Source: Silene latifolia (Eukaryota > Streptophyta > Magnoliopsida > Caryophyllales > Caryophyllaceae). Taken from it: 64,000 nucleotides of DNA. Positions within the stretch are counted from its first letter, which is position 1. Every line of letters begins with the position of its first letter. The translations under genes were made by a program, and so were the position numbers. The DNA lies in contig NC_133534.1 in assembly GCF_048544455.1 (NCBI RefSeq), positions 31,882,217 to 31,946,216 of the forward strand, in the 5' to 3' direction. Shown here piece after piece: positions 23,888 through 36,718 of the stretch. Below the pieces are notes generated by a model, which was given only the letters and a program-made list of their open reading frames with translations, had not been told where the DNA came from and ran no database searches.

Positions 23888-25206
23888 TTAAGGGTAAAGG
23901 GCAAAATAGTTATCTTCTTGCCTACGGTGGATCCTAAAATCCATGTCTCCCATCATACCCATCAAGATATCAATGGCCGATGGCGGGATGTTGGAAGGAG
24001 GAGGAATGTAGGGTCGGTAGAAAAGGGGATATGGGGGTATCTCCGCATAAGAGGGCCGAACAACATTAAGGAATAGTGGGATACCAAGGCTTGGACCTTG
24101 GGATGGTGGTGGTGCATGGGAAGGAGTAAGATGCGCCTCCTCATGTTTCCTAGGTAGTGGAGCCACAATCCTCTCAATGGGGAGGAGGTAGCTCGGCATA
24201 GGTGTAAGGTAGCTCGACCAAGGCTCGGTGGGAGGGAGGTCCCAACAAGGAAGGGTGAATGTAGTGCTCCCCTTGGTGTACCAATCAATGCTTCCCAACT
24301 CACTATACTTGCACCATTTGTGAAACCGAAAGATAGCCTTCTCATCAATCAAAGTATCCACGGGTAGAGCTATATACCTCTCATCATCATTAAACCTCGG
24401 ACATAACACAATGGCCATCCTAGTCACAAGGCCACCCATCACAATTCCCTTGGACTTAGTCTGACCCCTTGCTAGAGCTTGGAACCGGACAAGCAACTCA
24501 AGTGCGGGGTTAAAGTTGTATTTTGACAATCCTTGGACAATCAAATATGACTCAAGAAAAGTAATGTCAAGTTGACTAACGCTACCCGTGTCACTCCTAC
24601 CATTGATAGTACCCGCAATAAATTGATGCCACACTCTAATGACCGGATGGTGAATGTAGAAAGCATGACACCTCCTAAAAACATTTAATTCCAACCCGGT
24701 AATCGCTCTCCACAAGTGTGACTCCATGAACCCTATGGGTTTCTCAAGGTCGGTCTCGGGTATTTCAAGTCCAAAAATTTCACCAAAACTACCCAAATGC
24801 ATCCAGTGAGTTTCATTACACAACCTAAATTTCAAGCATAACCCATATCTTTCTCCTTCAAAAACTTTGAGACTACACAAGTATTCCAATGTGAGGCTAA
24901 GATATGTCACGTCATGCATATTAAACATCGTCTCAAGACCCATTCCTCTAAAAAAGGACTCGGTTTAACTCTCAATACCAAGTTTATCCAAGATATTATG
25001 ACAAATGAAATGAGTAGGCTCAAATTCCATACCTAGTAGTTTCACAAATCGTCTCCTATGCTTATTCTTGATGAATACTACTTCCGGGAAGTCCCCAAGT
25101 TGTTCTATTTTCGGTACTAACTCCTTTTCTTGCCTTTGGAACTCCGGTGGTGTATTAGAACCAATTCCCTTTCTTCTCTTTGTTCCTTTAGAAGTAGTAG
25201 TCTTAC
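23888..25206 (-). pseudogene. Athila-type ORF (ATHILA ORF-1-like), unit 1, main part
   Basis: One minus-strand frame runs from the solo LTR edge at 25206 to a stop at 23888. It is broken only by a TAA at 24965-24967. Recognisable parts are KNKHRRRFVKLLGMEFEPTH, FNMHDVTYLSLTLEYLCSLKV, a FGEIFGLEIPE segment, LWRAITGLELNVF, HHPVIRVWHQFIAGTING and a Pro-rich C terminus. This matches the pattern of the Arabidopsis retrotransposon ORF-1 (ATHILA) family, a protein of unknown function in Athila-clade Ty3/gypsy elements. The first codons lie on the other side of the inserted solo LTR (near 28386-28410). The identical stop in both duplication units shows the copy was already dead before duplication. 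Confidence 0.8.
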
Positions 25207-28200
25207 TGTGGACAAGGCCCTCGGGAACTGCGTCCTCGGGATCCACACTAGGCATAATCGACTCGAGGTTCTTTCGAATCGAATTAAGATAAATTAGAGT
25301 CGCCACCAAGTTTTTTGGGAACTTGGAACCGTTCAAGTCAACTTTACACCTTTCATCGAAAAGCATAAAGCCAATCGACTACGAGTGATTAAAGATAAAG
25401 ACTTGTACCCTATATCACTCGATTTGAATGACTCTCGTAATCCAATGGTATTTAGACGGATCCGCAAACCATAGATCTTGAGTAAGGGGTGAGGGTACGT
25501 GTTAGGAAGCCCATAAGGACACCTAACCCCGCCCGTCAATAACGGTCTCTACTAAGTCAAGTGTCGGATTTCAAACAAGGTCATAGCTACTACGATATAT
25601 GATGTGCAAACATCGTTTTAAAACCCTAACATGTGACAACAATTTCTATGTCGTTTTAGATGCAACTAAACTAACTTTGTCAAAGTTGTAATTTAGCTGT
25701 GGGTTGATTGATCTAACAACATATAAATGAAACAAACAAGGCTTGATGGGAATGGGGGGAGCCGTTGGGATCTATCCTATTACAACCCAGTCATTTCATG
25801 CCGACACAACGATAAATTAAAAATACAACTCGATCTAAAATACAACGCTATACACAAAATCGTACATGACGCATTACACGGCCATTCGGCCTAGAAATAC
25901 GTGCACAAAGGGGTGGCCCACGGCTCACATGACTCACGGCCTTGGGTCACTCCTTGTAATGTGTGCTTTCACTTAATCTTATCGAATTAGACATTGGGTC
26001 ACACACCAAAGCATGCATTAGCATAAATCGGGCCATGTTGCTTTAAACAACATGCGATTTACTACGCTCCTACATGCATTGGGGCACAACCATCTAACCA
26101 AACAAGACTAAGGTTTTGAAAGAGATTTTGACTCGATAAAAGAAAGCTAACTCGAAAATTACAACTCGATAACAAACGATAAATTACAAGCGACAAAACA
26201 AATAAAGAACGAACGTTCCAAAACAAACGAAACAAGAAAAAACCAAAGGACACGGCCAAGCCTCACGGCCTAAAGCCACGTCCAACCCTAAGTCCTAGGT
26301 CGGGTTCATTAGTTAGATCGATTGATTGTGAAACAAATTCGAAAGCGGGCTAGAAAACAAGTTAGAAACGACGTTGATCGATTTGAAAAGATACCTTGCA
26401 AACGCGCATTCTACACGGCCTAAAGGGGTCCAATTAGGTCAAGTTTGCTAATTAATTTAACTCATCGAGTGTTAATAAGAAGGTGCTAATCACGCACTCT
26501 TATACTAGCGAGAAATTAGGTGAAAAGAGAGATGCATTCAATTAAGTTACAGAATTGTTAGTTGATTTTTAAAGCTACGTCGATGTACCCTAATGTTTCT
26601 AATTAGGTTATCAAATTGATCTAATGTAATTTAAATGAGTTATATGTTAACAATCAGAGGTCATACTAACATGTGACGGGTCCTAAGGTGGGTCGAATCA
26701 CACGAGAGAAGAGAGGGGTCAAAAGCGAAGAGCGAAGTCAGAATTTGTTTTATTAATGCCCTACCTTGAACACGAGGATATGTAAATGAGACGGGGGTGT
26801 ACGACCGACTGATGTAGCGGTTTCTTTCCCATCTCAAGTCAACGCGGGTGTTCATGGTGGTACTTTAACTCATACTCGGACTAAACTAGTTTCATAGTTA
26901 ATAAGAACAATCGATAAACAAAAAGCGATAAACAAACAAAAACAAACTATAAAAAACAAACATAAAAAACGAAATAAAAGGGAGAAAGAGGAGGATTTGA
27001 TGCACCCTCAACCTATATGTATCGTTGACACCGTCTTGGGTCGTAATCGATGATATATTTTATCTCGAGAGGCCGTCCACGTTTTTGGCAAATCTGGACA
27101 GCAACTTTCAAACAGCGATTTCTCTCTCGTTTCACGGTGAAAATTCGATTTAAAAGATGTTTTGAAAACTAGAAAGAGAGGAGAACAGAGATCTTAAAGC
27201 AATCCCTGCTCTTTTTGAGTTATTGGGCACGAAAAACGAGCACAAACAGAACTGGACAGACAGGAACAAACAGCGAAAACAGAGTGTATAACACTCTGTT
27301 TTTCGAGGGATTTCGTGTACTCTCAAGGGCAATTTGGCTCGTAAATCTTTGTCTAATGTGTAGATGGATGTTATATGGTTAATTAGGAACAAGAAACTCG
27401 AGTTTTGATGGAGGTTTGAAGGAGGAACGAATTGTTTTTCGAAGAGGACACACAAACTGTTTCAGTTTGGATGTCGGTTTTGTGGAGGGTTTTTGAGAGG
27501 CAATTAGGGTTTTTTTTCTGAGGTTTAAAGCTTGCGAGTGAAGGTAGGATGTATGGAGAACTTAGAGGAATGAATGTATTTTGAAGGGGTGATATTTATA
27601 AGGAGTTAAGGTAGGGTAAAAGGGAGGAGAGGCAGACGGGCTCATTTGAGCATAATCTTTGTCCGGCGGACTTTTGGGGGTTTTCTAGGGTTCGTATGGG
27701 GGGTTTTCTTGGTGGTTAAGGTAAGGTAATATGGGTAGGATATTAGGGTATGGGTTAGGGTTAGGGTTAATGGGCACGGGTTTTGGTGGTATTTGGAGCG
27801 GGTTTTGGGCTTGGGATTGAGCTACAAAACGGGGGAAATTTCGTGTTTTGCGGGCTGGTTGGGGATGATTTGGGGCATGGTTTGGGCGGTGGTTATGGGG
27901 TTCGAACTGGGGTTGGATGGGTAGTGGCTTAGGTTGATTAGTGTACTCGATATTCGTGCCAACTCGTAAAGAAAACGGGCTCAAAACCGAGCTAAAATCG
28001 AGCTCAAAAACGTGTGGTTGAAACGAGTTCTTTTCGATTTTTAAATCGATTTTTCAAATCAATTAACACATTAAAATAAATGATTTTTCAAACCAAATAT
28101 ACTCATAAAATGATTTTTCAAATCAAATATTTATTTTATTTTCAATAAAATAAACTTGAGAAAATAAATTCAAAATAAAATAAAATAAATTGAATTCACC

Positions 28201-28385
28201 TAAAAAAAGCTTTAATTTAAATATCATTTAAATTAATAAAATACTCCGTCGACAACGCTCATTCTACATCGTAAAACGAACCCAAATAATGACAATGACA
28301 ACTAAAGAATACATGTGTCCTATCATCATCGGGTGTTTGTCGGGTTCTCTATAAATTCCAATATCGACGGATACGGGTATCTACA
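25207..28385 (-). mobile_element. Solo LTR copy 2 (3.18 kb), inserted in the Athila ORF, unit 1
   Basis: It is the reverse complement of the solo LTR type at 7521-10777, with TGTGGACAAGG at the left and GGTATCTACA at the right. The five bases before it are CTTAC (25202-25206); after it stands CTTCA in unit 1, but CTTAC is kept intact in unit 2. So this is a solo LTR with a CTTAC target duplication and not the LTR of the surrounding Athila-like element, which also explains why no primer-binding site follows it. TTAGGGTTAGGG-like text near 27750 is part of the LTR. Confidence 0.85.
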
Positions 28386-28860
28386 CTTCATTGTTGCCCC
28401 AAAAACTCATTGTTGTTGTCTTATAATCCACCAAGAATAACTACCCAAAAATGCTTCAAATCTTCACAAATAAGAACCAATCAACCTTGAAAATACCTTA
28501 TTAGAACACTAGAAGCAATGAATTGAACCTAGAAGGCAAACATCAAACCCGAAATGTAAGATGGAGCTCACGGATTTCTGAAGCCCCAAATTTTAAAGTG
28601 ATGAAAATGGGTGATTTTTAGTATGTAGAAAGTTGAAATGTTAGTTTTTATTGTGTAGAAATGGATTAGGATGATTTTTAGAGTAATTAGATAGTGATTT
28701 GGTTGAATTTGATGGACATTTGAGTGATTTTTGTGAGTTGGGGTTGTAGAAGATGAAGATGGTAGGTGAGATTGATGTGCATTGCAATGTCACGACCTTA
28801 TTGTAGGAGAAGCACAGGTTTCTAGCTTAACACGGGCGGGCTGGGCTGATCTCGCTCGTT
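28386..28860 (-). other. Athila-like element, part upstream of the ORF (unit 1)
   Basis: It contains the apparent start codon of the Athila-type ORF (ATG at 28410 on the minus strand) and untranslated internal sequence. It stops at 28860 at the duplication junction. The same sequence continues normally past 54478 in unit 2. Confidence 0.5.
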
Positions 28861-28898
28861 GTCTAATAAATTTATTTTTTCAGTTTCTTAAGGGTGTC
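28861..28898 (+). repeat. Inverted 38-bp templated insert at the duplication junction
   Basis: These 38 bases are an exact reverse complement of 14182-14219 in the BAHD intron, next to the right end of MITE m1. They lie between the end of unit 1 (CTCGCTCGTT) and the start of unit 2 (TTTGGATAGC). Confidence 0.9.
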
Positions 28899-29461
28899 TT
28901 TGGATAGCAAAAGTGGAGGGGAAGGGAGGGGATGGGGAAGGAGGGAAGAGAAGGGAGGAAAGGGAAGGGGAGGTCACCTGGAATGTGGGTGTTTAGATAT
29001 CATTTCCTTTCAAATCTTACCTGTTGTGGAAAGATTTTGATTTGCCTTGGAAGAGGGAAAATGAATTCCTCCAAATCTCTCCCCATCCAAATAAGGGATT
29101 TGTAATCCCCTACTTTCCCTCTCTTTCTTTTTCCTCCAATTCCCTCAATCCAAACATACCCTAAGGGTGTGTTTGGATAGCAAAAATGGAGTGAAAGGGA
29201 GGAGAGGGAAGGAGGAAAGAGAAAGAGAGATAAGGGAAGAGGAGGGCAAATGGAATGTGGGTGTTTGGATAAAAATTCCTCCAAATCTTGCCTATTGTGC
29301 AGAGATTTTGATTTGCCTTGGAGAAGGAAAAATGGAACCCTCCCAATTTCTCCCCCTCTATTTTCCTCCACCCTTATTTGCTATCCAAACAAATAATTTT
29401 AAATTCCCTACTCTCCCTCCCTTTCTTTTCCCTCCAAATCCCTCAATACAAATACACCTTG
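28899..29461. mobile_element. MITEs m2 and m3, unit 2 copy
   Basis: Same block as 14234-14796; one visible difference is CCCTCCAAATCCC here against CCCTCAAAATCCC in unit 1. Here m2 has a full GGGTGTCTTTGGATAGC end, supplied by the inverted insert at the junction. Confidence 0.55.
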
Positions 29462-29720
29462 GAAAAAATGATGAATTAACAACTTTACCCCTTAAATGAA
29501 AGAAAAGTCGAAATCCCAATTTTATGATGGTTATGATAATAGTTAGTTCTCTAGGAACAATATTGGTTAACTAAAGTTTAGAAATGGGATCATAATTATG
29601 TGATCAAATTTAAAGGGAAAAGGAAGGATAAAAGTTGAAGGGATGAAGTAAATTAGTTAAATGATTTAAACTGCATCAATTATGAGGGGTGAATGACATA
29701 ATATCATTTACATATTGCAG

Positions 29721-30162
29721 CTACTTTGGGAATGCTATTGTCGACGTGGAAGCTACAAGTAATGTAGGGGAGCTCCTTTCACGTCCTTTAAGCTATGTGT
29801 GCAGCCGAGTAAGGGAAGCAATAGAGAAGGTAACGGGTGAATATGTATCCTCAACAATTAAGTACATGAAAAGCAAGAAAAGTGTAGCTAAGTATCAATA
29901 CATAGATGATCGAGGAAACATAGAATGCCCTTCTTCAACTACCGATGATTATAATGTTGATGTTATGAGCTGGTTAAACCTCTCTGATCTCGGAATCGAT
30001 TTCGGTTGGGGAAAGGATTTTTATACTGGGCCGTGTATTGTTAATGGCTTTGATGGTGATATTATGCTTTTTCCTTGCGATGATGCTGGATCGGTCGTCG
30101 TTAGTGTCTGCTTGCTACCTAAGGAAAAGTTCTTGGAATATGTTAACTCTCCTATTGTGTGA
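29721..30162 (+). pseudogene. Orphan BAHD exon 2 (duplicate)
   Basis: Copy of exon 2 at 15056-15497, with the acceptor TTGCAG at 29715-29720 and the same coding sequence from YFGNA through DFGWG to the stop at 30162. No exon 1 precedes it: the duplication began inside intron 1, and upstream lies the Athila-like element of unit 1. It cannot make an enzyme alone because the HxxxD half is missing. It could only be used by splicing over about 16.6 kb from the true exon 1, or as the last exon of a transposon-started transcript. Confidence 0.9.
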
Positions 30163-30945
30163 GAATACCGGAGGTCCGTAACATATTAAGAGTTTGGCGG
30201 AAAATTTGGGATAAGAAGTTGGTTGATGCCCTTTTATTTCCTTTACATATTTCCTTTATTTCAATTATTATTTACCTCTAATTAAAGATATTCATCACAT
30301 ACTAAAGATAAATAAATAATTAAGCCGTAATGAATAATAAGATAATGGAGGTAAAACAATAAAGTACAAGTGACAGTTTAATTCTAGTTTTTGTTTGTGG
30401 CTAAAGCCAATTTCGACATACAGTATTTTGCTCCATGTATACTTTTTTTTTGAATGTACTAGTTGAAATTTGATTAATAATTTGCTTTGCCATATGAAAC
30501 AAAGTTCTCGTACATTTTGAACTAATATGACAAAAGATTGATTAATGATTTTTAGTATATTCATGTTGATGCCCGACTTCATCAGGACTGCCTGAATTAA
30601 GATGAAATATAATTGTGTTGAGTCGTCTAATTCACACATTTATCATTTATAAGACATTATTTTATTATGGCATTTCATAAAATTGAGATTTAAGATAAAC
30701 ATTTATCAACCGCAAAATTATAGGTATTGTGTTGCTGACGAATCTTGTAATCGATCGATGTTTACTTCAATAAATTGCATTTATGAGGCAAATGGATTGT
30801 CATTGGGTGTGTACATTGTTGCTTTTGGTGCGTTTGTATTGGAACTAACATGAGTAAACAAATTGGAATGAAGGTGGAATGAAATTCGGCGAGATTAGAA
30901 AGTCACCGTGTGAAACCTCATTTTACCGTGGGAAACCTTTCATGA
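30163..30945 (+). other. 3' flank copy of the BAHD gene (unit 2)
   Basis: Duplicate of 15498-16280. No gene seen. Confidence 0.5.
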
Positions 30946-32154
30946 GACGTCCATCTGGAAGAGCTTCATCCCCTTATGTGCTGCGAATGCTATCAGAAGT
31001 CTAATAGCTTTAAGACGAGCAATAGGTGCGAAGGTCTCGTCATAATCTATTCCTTCTTGTTGATTATAACCTTGGATCACCAATCTTACTTTGTTTCTGA
31101 TAATGACTCCGACATCATCTAATTTGTTCCTAAAAACCCACCTTGTTCCAATGACAGATCGATCCTTTGGTCTAGGAACTAAATGTCAAACCTTGTTTCT
31201 TTCGAACTGTTGTAGCTCTTCTTGCATAGCTATAATCCAATCAGATTCAGGCAAGAGCTTCAATTATATTTGTCGGTTCGATCATGGATAGAAAAGATTA
31301 GAAAGAGCAGAAGTTATTCAAGGAACGTCTAGTTTGAACACCCTTCTTAATATTCCCTAGAATATTGTCCATGGGGTGTGAGCTCTTGTATTTCCACTTT
31401 GTTGAAGTACTTGGTTCATCATCGTTATTTGAGCTTGACCCAACTTCATTTGGCTCGGAATTGGAGGAAGTTCCCCCTGAATCCAATCCGGGTGTTGTAT
31501 TAGAGCCGATTATAACCTCAGACTCTACACCTTGATTTGGATTCAATGTTATACTAACATCATTTATAACATTGGTTTGGGAGTCCTTATTTTGAGTCAA
31601 TGTTATAGTATCATCAACTATAACTTTGGTTTTCTCCTTTTTATCTTTTGAGGAACGATCAAGTTCATCATTCGTTCCCTGAGTCTCATTATCCTCCAAT
31701 TCTAGTTCCGGGGGATCGTCTCTTGAGAGACGGAAGTCGGGTTCATCCAAGTCTTCTTCCTCATCCTGTACAGGCTTATCAAACACGTTATCCTCATCAA
31801 AGATGACATCGACACTTTCTTCAATACAAAGAGTTCTCTTATTGATGACTTTGTAAGCCTTGCTATGATTACAGTATCCTATGAAAATTGCCTCATCACT
31901 CCTAGGGTCGAATTTACTTAACCGGTTTTTACCGTTGTTGTGAACAAAACATTTACTCCCAAAGCAACGAAGATGAGAGATATTAAGTTTTCGACCTCTA
32001 AGGAGTTCGTATGGGGTTTTCTTAAGAATAGGTCGGATCATAGCACGATTATGGATGTAACAAGAAGTACTAATGGCTTCAGCCCAAAAGTTACGAGGTA
32101 AACCACTACACAAAAGCATTGTACGTGCCATATCTTCTAAAGTTCTATTCATAC
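30946..32154 (-). pseudogene. E2 pol fragment, unit 2, part left of E1
   Basis: Copy of 16281-17488: start of RT, acidic linker and the C-terminal half of integrase through NRTLEDMARTML. One extra G at about 31250 distinguishes it from unit 1. It is cut by E1 exactly after CATAC (32150-32154), inside the integrase sequence encoding the NGVVERMN region. The other half resumes at 43095. Confidence 0.85.
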
Positions 32155-34015
32155 TGAAGAGTCTATTGATCCAAAATACTCAAGAGGGGGGGGTGAATTG
32201 AGGATTTAAAACTTTATGAAAGCTTTTTCGATTATGTATGTATAATTAATTATTTAAAGTTTATTGATTAAACTTTAACTAATTAACTAATTAACGAATT
32301 AAAAACAAAGCAAATAAACGAAAGAAAGAGAGACACACGGATTTTTGAAGTGGTTCAGTTTCACAAGTCGAAACCTACGTCCACTATTCTCGATTAATAA
32401 ATTTAGTACCTTTCTCCGGATTACAAATTTACTAACCCAACTCGTACAACTAACTCTAGCTGTAACTCAATGAGTACCGTTAAATACTCGAGTGACTAAC
32501 TTACGCTAATAAGAAAGCACTAATGATTCTAACAAAGGTTCACGTTAATGAACAAGTTAAGAAATCAACTAAGCACTATTATCTTATAACGATAACAATA
32601 AGAACGAATGCACAAGTTTATAATTCACACGACCTTTTTCGAAAATAAACAAAACGGTTTTCTTGCTTTAAAACACGGTTTTTGCTTTTTGAAAATATAT
32701 GAAAGTTATGCTCAAAGGTCTTAACTTTAATGATGTAAAGTATGGAGTATTTATGGTAAAAGAGGAGCAAGGGTTTCGGTTTACTAAAACCCTAGATGCC
32801 GTGTGGAAGCCTTGTAAAGCAAGAAAAGAATTAGGTTAAATCTTTCCTTAATTCTTTTCCAAAACTTGCCTTAATAAATAATATTTTCCTATCTTAACAA
32901 CTTACAATATCTTGGAGATTAGGAAAGATAATATAAGGAGATAAAGAAATCTCTAACAAATATTATCCTAATACCTTAACCTTTATCCAAGCAAAGACTT
33001 ATTGTGCAAGAAGGAAAGTACTATTCACGTTTACTATTCACGCGGCACTATTCATCCCTAATATTTTTATAAGATAGAAAGGAATAAATCAAATAATAAA
33101 GAGATAACAAATCTCTAACCAAATATTATTTTAAAGATTTACTCAATCTTTTCCTTCTATCTTTACAAAAATAATATCTTATAAGTTAGGAAAGAATAAA
33201 TCAAAATAATATAAAAGAGATATTAAATCTCTAATCAAATATTATAAAGATTTACACAAAACCCTAACTTGTACAAAGAGTCATCGTGTAAGAGAAAGAA
33301 ACGACTCATAAGCCCATTCCTTTTTCACGAAACCCTAGGTAAGATAAATTAGGTTTAGGGTATTATAGAGTTTGTAGAAACTAGAAACCCTAATTAGCAA
33401 GATGTCTCAACTCATAAGTTGATTCAATCATAATTACTAATTATAAGCTCATAGTAGAACCATACTCAATATTAAAATAAGCTCCCTTGTAAAATAAATA
33501 CTTTTACTAAAACATTAAAAACGGTTTTCCAAAAACAATTTAAAAACTATTTTGTCGTGTGTTTTATAAACTTCACATCTCAATGTTATAGTAGAAGAGC
33601 TATAACATTGAGCTCTTTAACAAGTAATGTTATGGCTGTGAAGCTATAATTTTACCAATTTAAGAAGCGCATTCTTACGTTACCATTACGAGACAATCAC
33701 CTACGCTATTCTAATCTTCGTTAGGAGATCTTCGAGTGTAGGCTACTTCATTATCCAAGCTTGATCAATCTTTAATTGAGCTTCATCTTCTCATGAATGC
33801 TTGAACAATTCTTCCATTATCTTTAATATCTTGATCCTTGATTGAGGGCATGATCATGATATGTTCTTGTATACTTCCGTCACAATTCTTTAATGCTTGC
33901 GATTAGTAAGTCCAATCTAAAAGACTAAACAAACAATTACGCGCAACGAGTATATAAAATATAAAGCACTCTTGACATCATCAAAACATAAACATATATC
34001 CTATATGGTTCAACA
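32155..34015 (-). repeat. E1 3' LTR
   Basis: 1861 bp, TGAAGAG...TTCAACA on the plus strand. It contains an 11-bp-stem hairpin CAATGTTATAG/CTATAACATTG at 33581-33610. Confidence 0.93.
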
Positions 34016-34030
34016 AATTCCCCCTTTTTG
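34016..34030 (-). promoter_or_regulatory. E1 polypurine tract
   Basis: On the minus strand it reads CAAAAAGGGGGAATT and touches the 3' LTR (TGTTGAACC). This is where plus-strand DNA synthesis starts, and it confirms the orientation. Confidence 0.9.
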
Positions 34031-35387
34031 ATGATGGCAAGTCTCCTAAAATTGTGACTAAGTATGTAGTTCCCCCTCAATATAATACCGTCATCTTTAT
34101 AGATAAAGATCAACGCAAGATCAAGACAATTTTTCAAAAACCGAAACTTAAGGACTTTAAGAGACAATTGGTCTTGACAAGGAGCAAGCTTAGGCAAATA
34201 CTAGATCATGGTTATTTCTTCCCCCTCTTGACATCATCGAAAAGACGAGAACAGACATAAAACGACTAGAATGATATCAACCGAGGCAAGAAATATATAT
34301 TAATCAAAGCACATATTATAGTATAAGAACGATTTCAACATAAGCAAGCTCTAAATATAGAGTGTGTAATACAAACCGAGATGAATAGAGATTTTGTAGG
34401 AGAGAAGAGAATTAGTCACTCACCTAACTACGACCTACAAAAGCATGCATGCAATCTAACATGATAGATATCTCTAGTAACCGTACATATACACTCCAAC
34501 CAATCGATGTCCAAGACACATGCCGAGGACTTACATATGAATGTGAGGTGAGGTAATTGGTTAAAAAGGGGCAAAATAATTTGGATATGTGGAGGTAAAA
34601 GCCAAGCTAGCACCGAACACAACCAAAAGTAACCATATTCCACTTTCCAACCCAACATGAAGGATGATACACCATGCCAAGTATGGCACACATTCACTCA
34701 CATCAACAAGTACTTCTCCTCAAGTAATATGGAAATGAATAAGAATAAGAGTAATAAGAGATTTCTGCTTTTCCATCTTTTATAATAACATTTTTCTCCT
34801 TTTTTTTCTCGTATAATTTTTTTCATTTCATTTTTTTTTTCGGTTCATCTTTTTCTTCCTTCCTTCCAATATTCATCACAACACCAACCAAATTGACCAC
34901 AACAAGACTTCCAAACTTACCAACAAGACTAGCTTGACAAGGGTAGGCCATATGGAATGTAGTTGAATAAATAGGTCAAAACAAGGCAAATTTGGCTAAT
35001 GTGAGGTTAATAGGTAAAACGTAAAGGAAGGGTCGCCTCTCCACATGTGTCACCACCACAAACCCGAGTGTATACAGGTAATAAGAGACAAATTTCATGC
35101 TTATGCAATTTGATGTTACATGCCATGTAAGGAGTACTACTCACATCCTAAATGAAACCAATCATGAATGTCATTGGTTTATGAATCTCTAAACCTTAGA
35201 ATGTATATGTGATGAACAAGAGTTATGGTTTGTATACAGCACAAAATATAATAGACTAGCAAATGGAATATTCTCATAAGATAATAAAATACTATATAAG
35301 AATGTACTTGCAACGGAAAATACGAACACAGTCATATAATCTCATCTTAACTAGCCAGTCATACGGTTAGGAAATAATTGTGTTAGT
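34031..35387 (-). other. E1 3' internal non-coding region
   Basis: About 1.36 kb between RNase H and the PPT. Only short unrelated frames and low-complexity T-rich and TTCC tracts (about 34790-34870) occur. The env-like frame known from some SIRE elements is not recognisable here. Confidence 0.5.
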
Positions 35388-36718
35388 TTAGGTGCCACCG
35401 ATTAAACCAATTTCCAACCGTAAAGTCTCAAAACGTCCTCTAGCTAATGACTTTGTCAAAATGTCTGCCCATTGTTTTTCAGTACTACAAAATTCAAGTT
35501 TTATATTCCCCTTCTCAACATGGTCTCGTATAAAATGGTGTCTAATTTCAATATGTTTGGTACGTGAATGTTGTGCGGGATTTTTAGAAATTATTATCGC
35601 ACTAGTATTATCACATAAAATAGGAATACATCCTACGTCAACACCATAATCACGTAATTGTTGCTTAAGCCATAAAAGTTGAGTACATACCGATCCTGCA
35701 TGACAATATATTCGGCCGGCGGTTGAGAGAGCAACCGAATTTTGTTTCTTCGAACCCCACGTGATGATACACGGTCCGACAAACGTGGCGACACCCGACG
35801 TGCTTTTCCTATCTAGAGAACATCCCGCGTAGTCGGCATCAGAATAGCCGACTAGGTCAAAATTGCATTCCATAGGATACCATAGATATAAGTTGGCCGT
35901 TCCAATTAAATAACGTAAAATCCGTTTTACGGCCGTCATATGCGATTCTTTGGGAGACGATTGATATCTCGCGCAAACGCATACGCTGAACATGATATCC
36001 GGTCTACTTGCGGTCAAATATAACAGTGACCCAATCATCCCACGGTAAGTAGTTTCATCAAGCGATTTCCGGTTTCATCCAATGTCAATTTCTTGTTCTC
36101 GACCATTGGAGTAGGCATAGCGTGTGAATTTTCCATCCCGAATTTCCGAATCAACTCTTTGATGTATTTCTGTTGATGGATTTTAATGCCTTCATCTGTT
36201 TGTTGTATTTGCAGACCTAGGAAGAATTTTAATTCTCCCATCATACTCATCTCGAACTCGGAAGTCATCAACTCAGAAAAGTATTTGCATAGGCTTCGGT
36301 TGGTCGATCCAAAGATGATATCATCGACGTATATTTGAACAACCAAAAGGTCAGAATCCTCAGTTTTTAGAAATAGGGTTTTGTCGACGGATCCTCTACT
36401 GAATCCACTGTCAAGTAGAAACTTGGATAATCTGTCGTACCAAGCCCTAGGTGCTTGCTTCAATCCGTATAGGGCTTTATCTAATTTGAATACGTGATCC
36501 TCAAATTTGATATTCTTAAAACCAGGGGGTTGTTCAACGAAGACTTCCTCTTGCAAATATCCATTTAAGAATGCCGTCTTGACGTCCATCTGGAAGAGCT
36601 TCATTCCTTTGTGTGCGGCGAATGCTATCAGAAGCCTAATAGCTTCAAGACGAGCAACAGGTGCGAAAGTCTCGTCATAATCTATTCCTTCTTGTTGATT
36701 ATATCCTTGGACCACCAA
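35388..36718 (-). pseudogene. E1 reverse transcriptase and RNase H
   Basis: RT part (36718-36035): [56 protein letters not shown] and the catalytic YVDD in [12 protein letters not shown]. RNase H part (36038-35388): SLLYLTASRPDIMFSVC, YSDADYAGCSLDRKSTSG, then SVALSTAGRIYCHAGSV where the lineage normally has STAEAEY, and HIEIRHHFIRDHV. A frameshift separates the two parts at about 36035, and the altered STAGRIY stretch probably destroys the RNase H site. The enzyme would copy element RNA inside particles; this copy should not do so by itself. Confidence 0.88.

Larger units (their letters stand above)
14234..28860 (+). repeat. Tandem duplication unit 1 (about 14.6 kb)
   Basis: This segment recurs almost unchanged at 28899-54478: the offset is 14665 up to about 31250, 14666 to 32154, and 25611-25618 after the E1 insertion. 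Contents in order are MITEs, BAHD exon 2, truncated copia E2, an LTR-like remnant, Athila ORF and solo LTR. By eye the copies differ at few positions, mostly 1-4 base changes. Confidence 0.9.

Noticed and set aside
25207..25366. Frame that starts inside the LTR and runs into the Athila ORF, considered as a true N terminus
   Set aside because: The LTR is an insertion with a CTTAC duplication, and the native ATG lies on its other side (54028 in unit 2), so the fusion is accidental.
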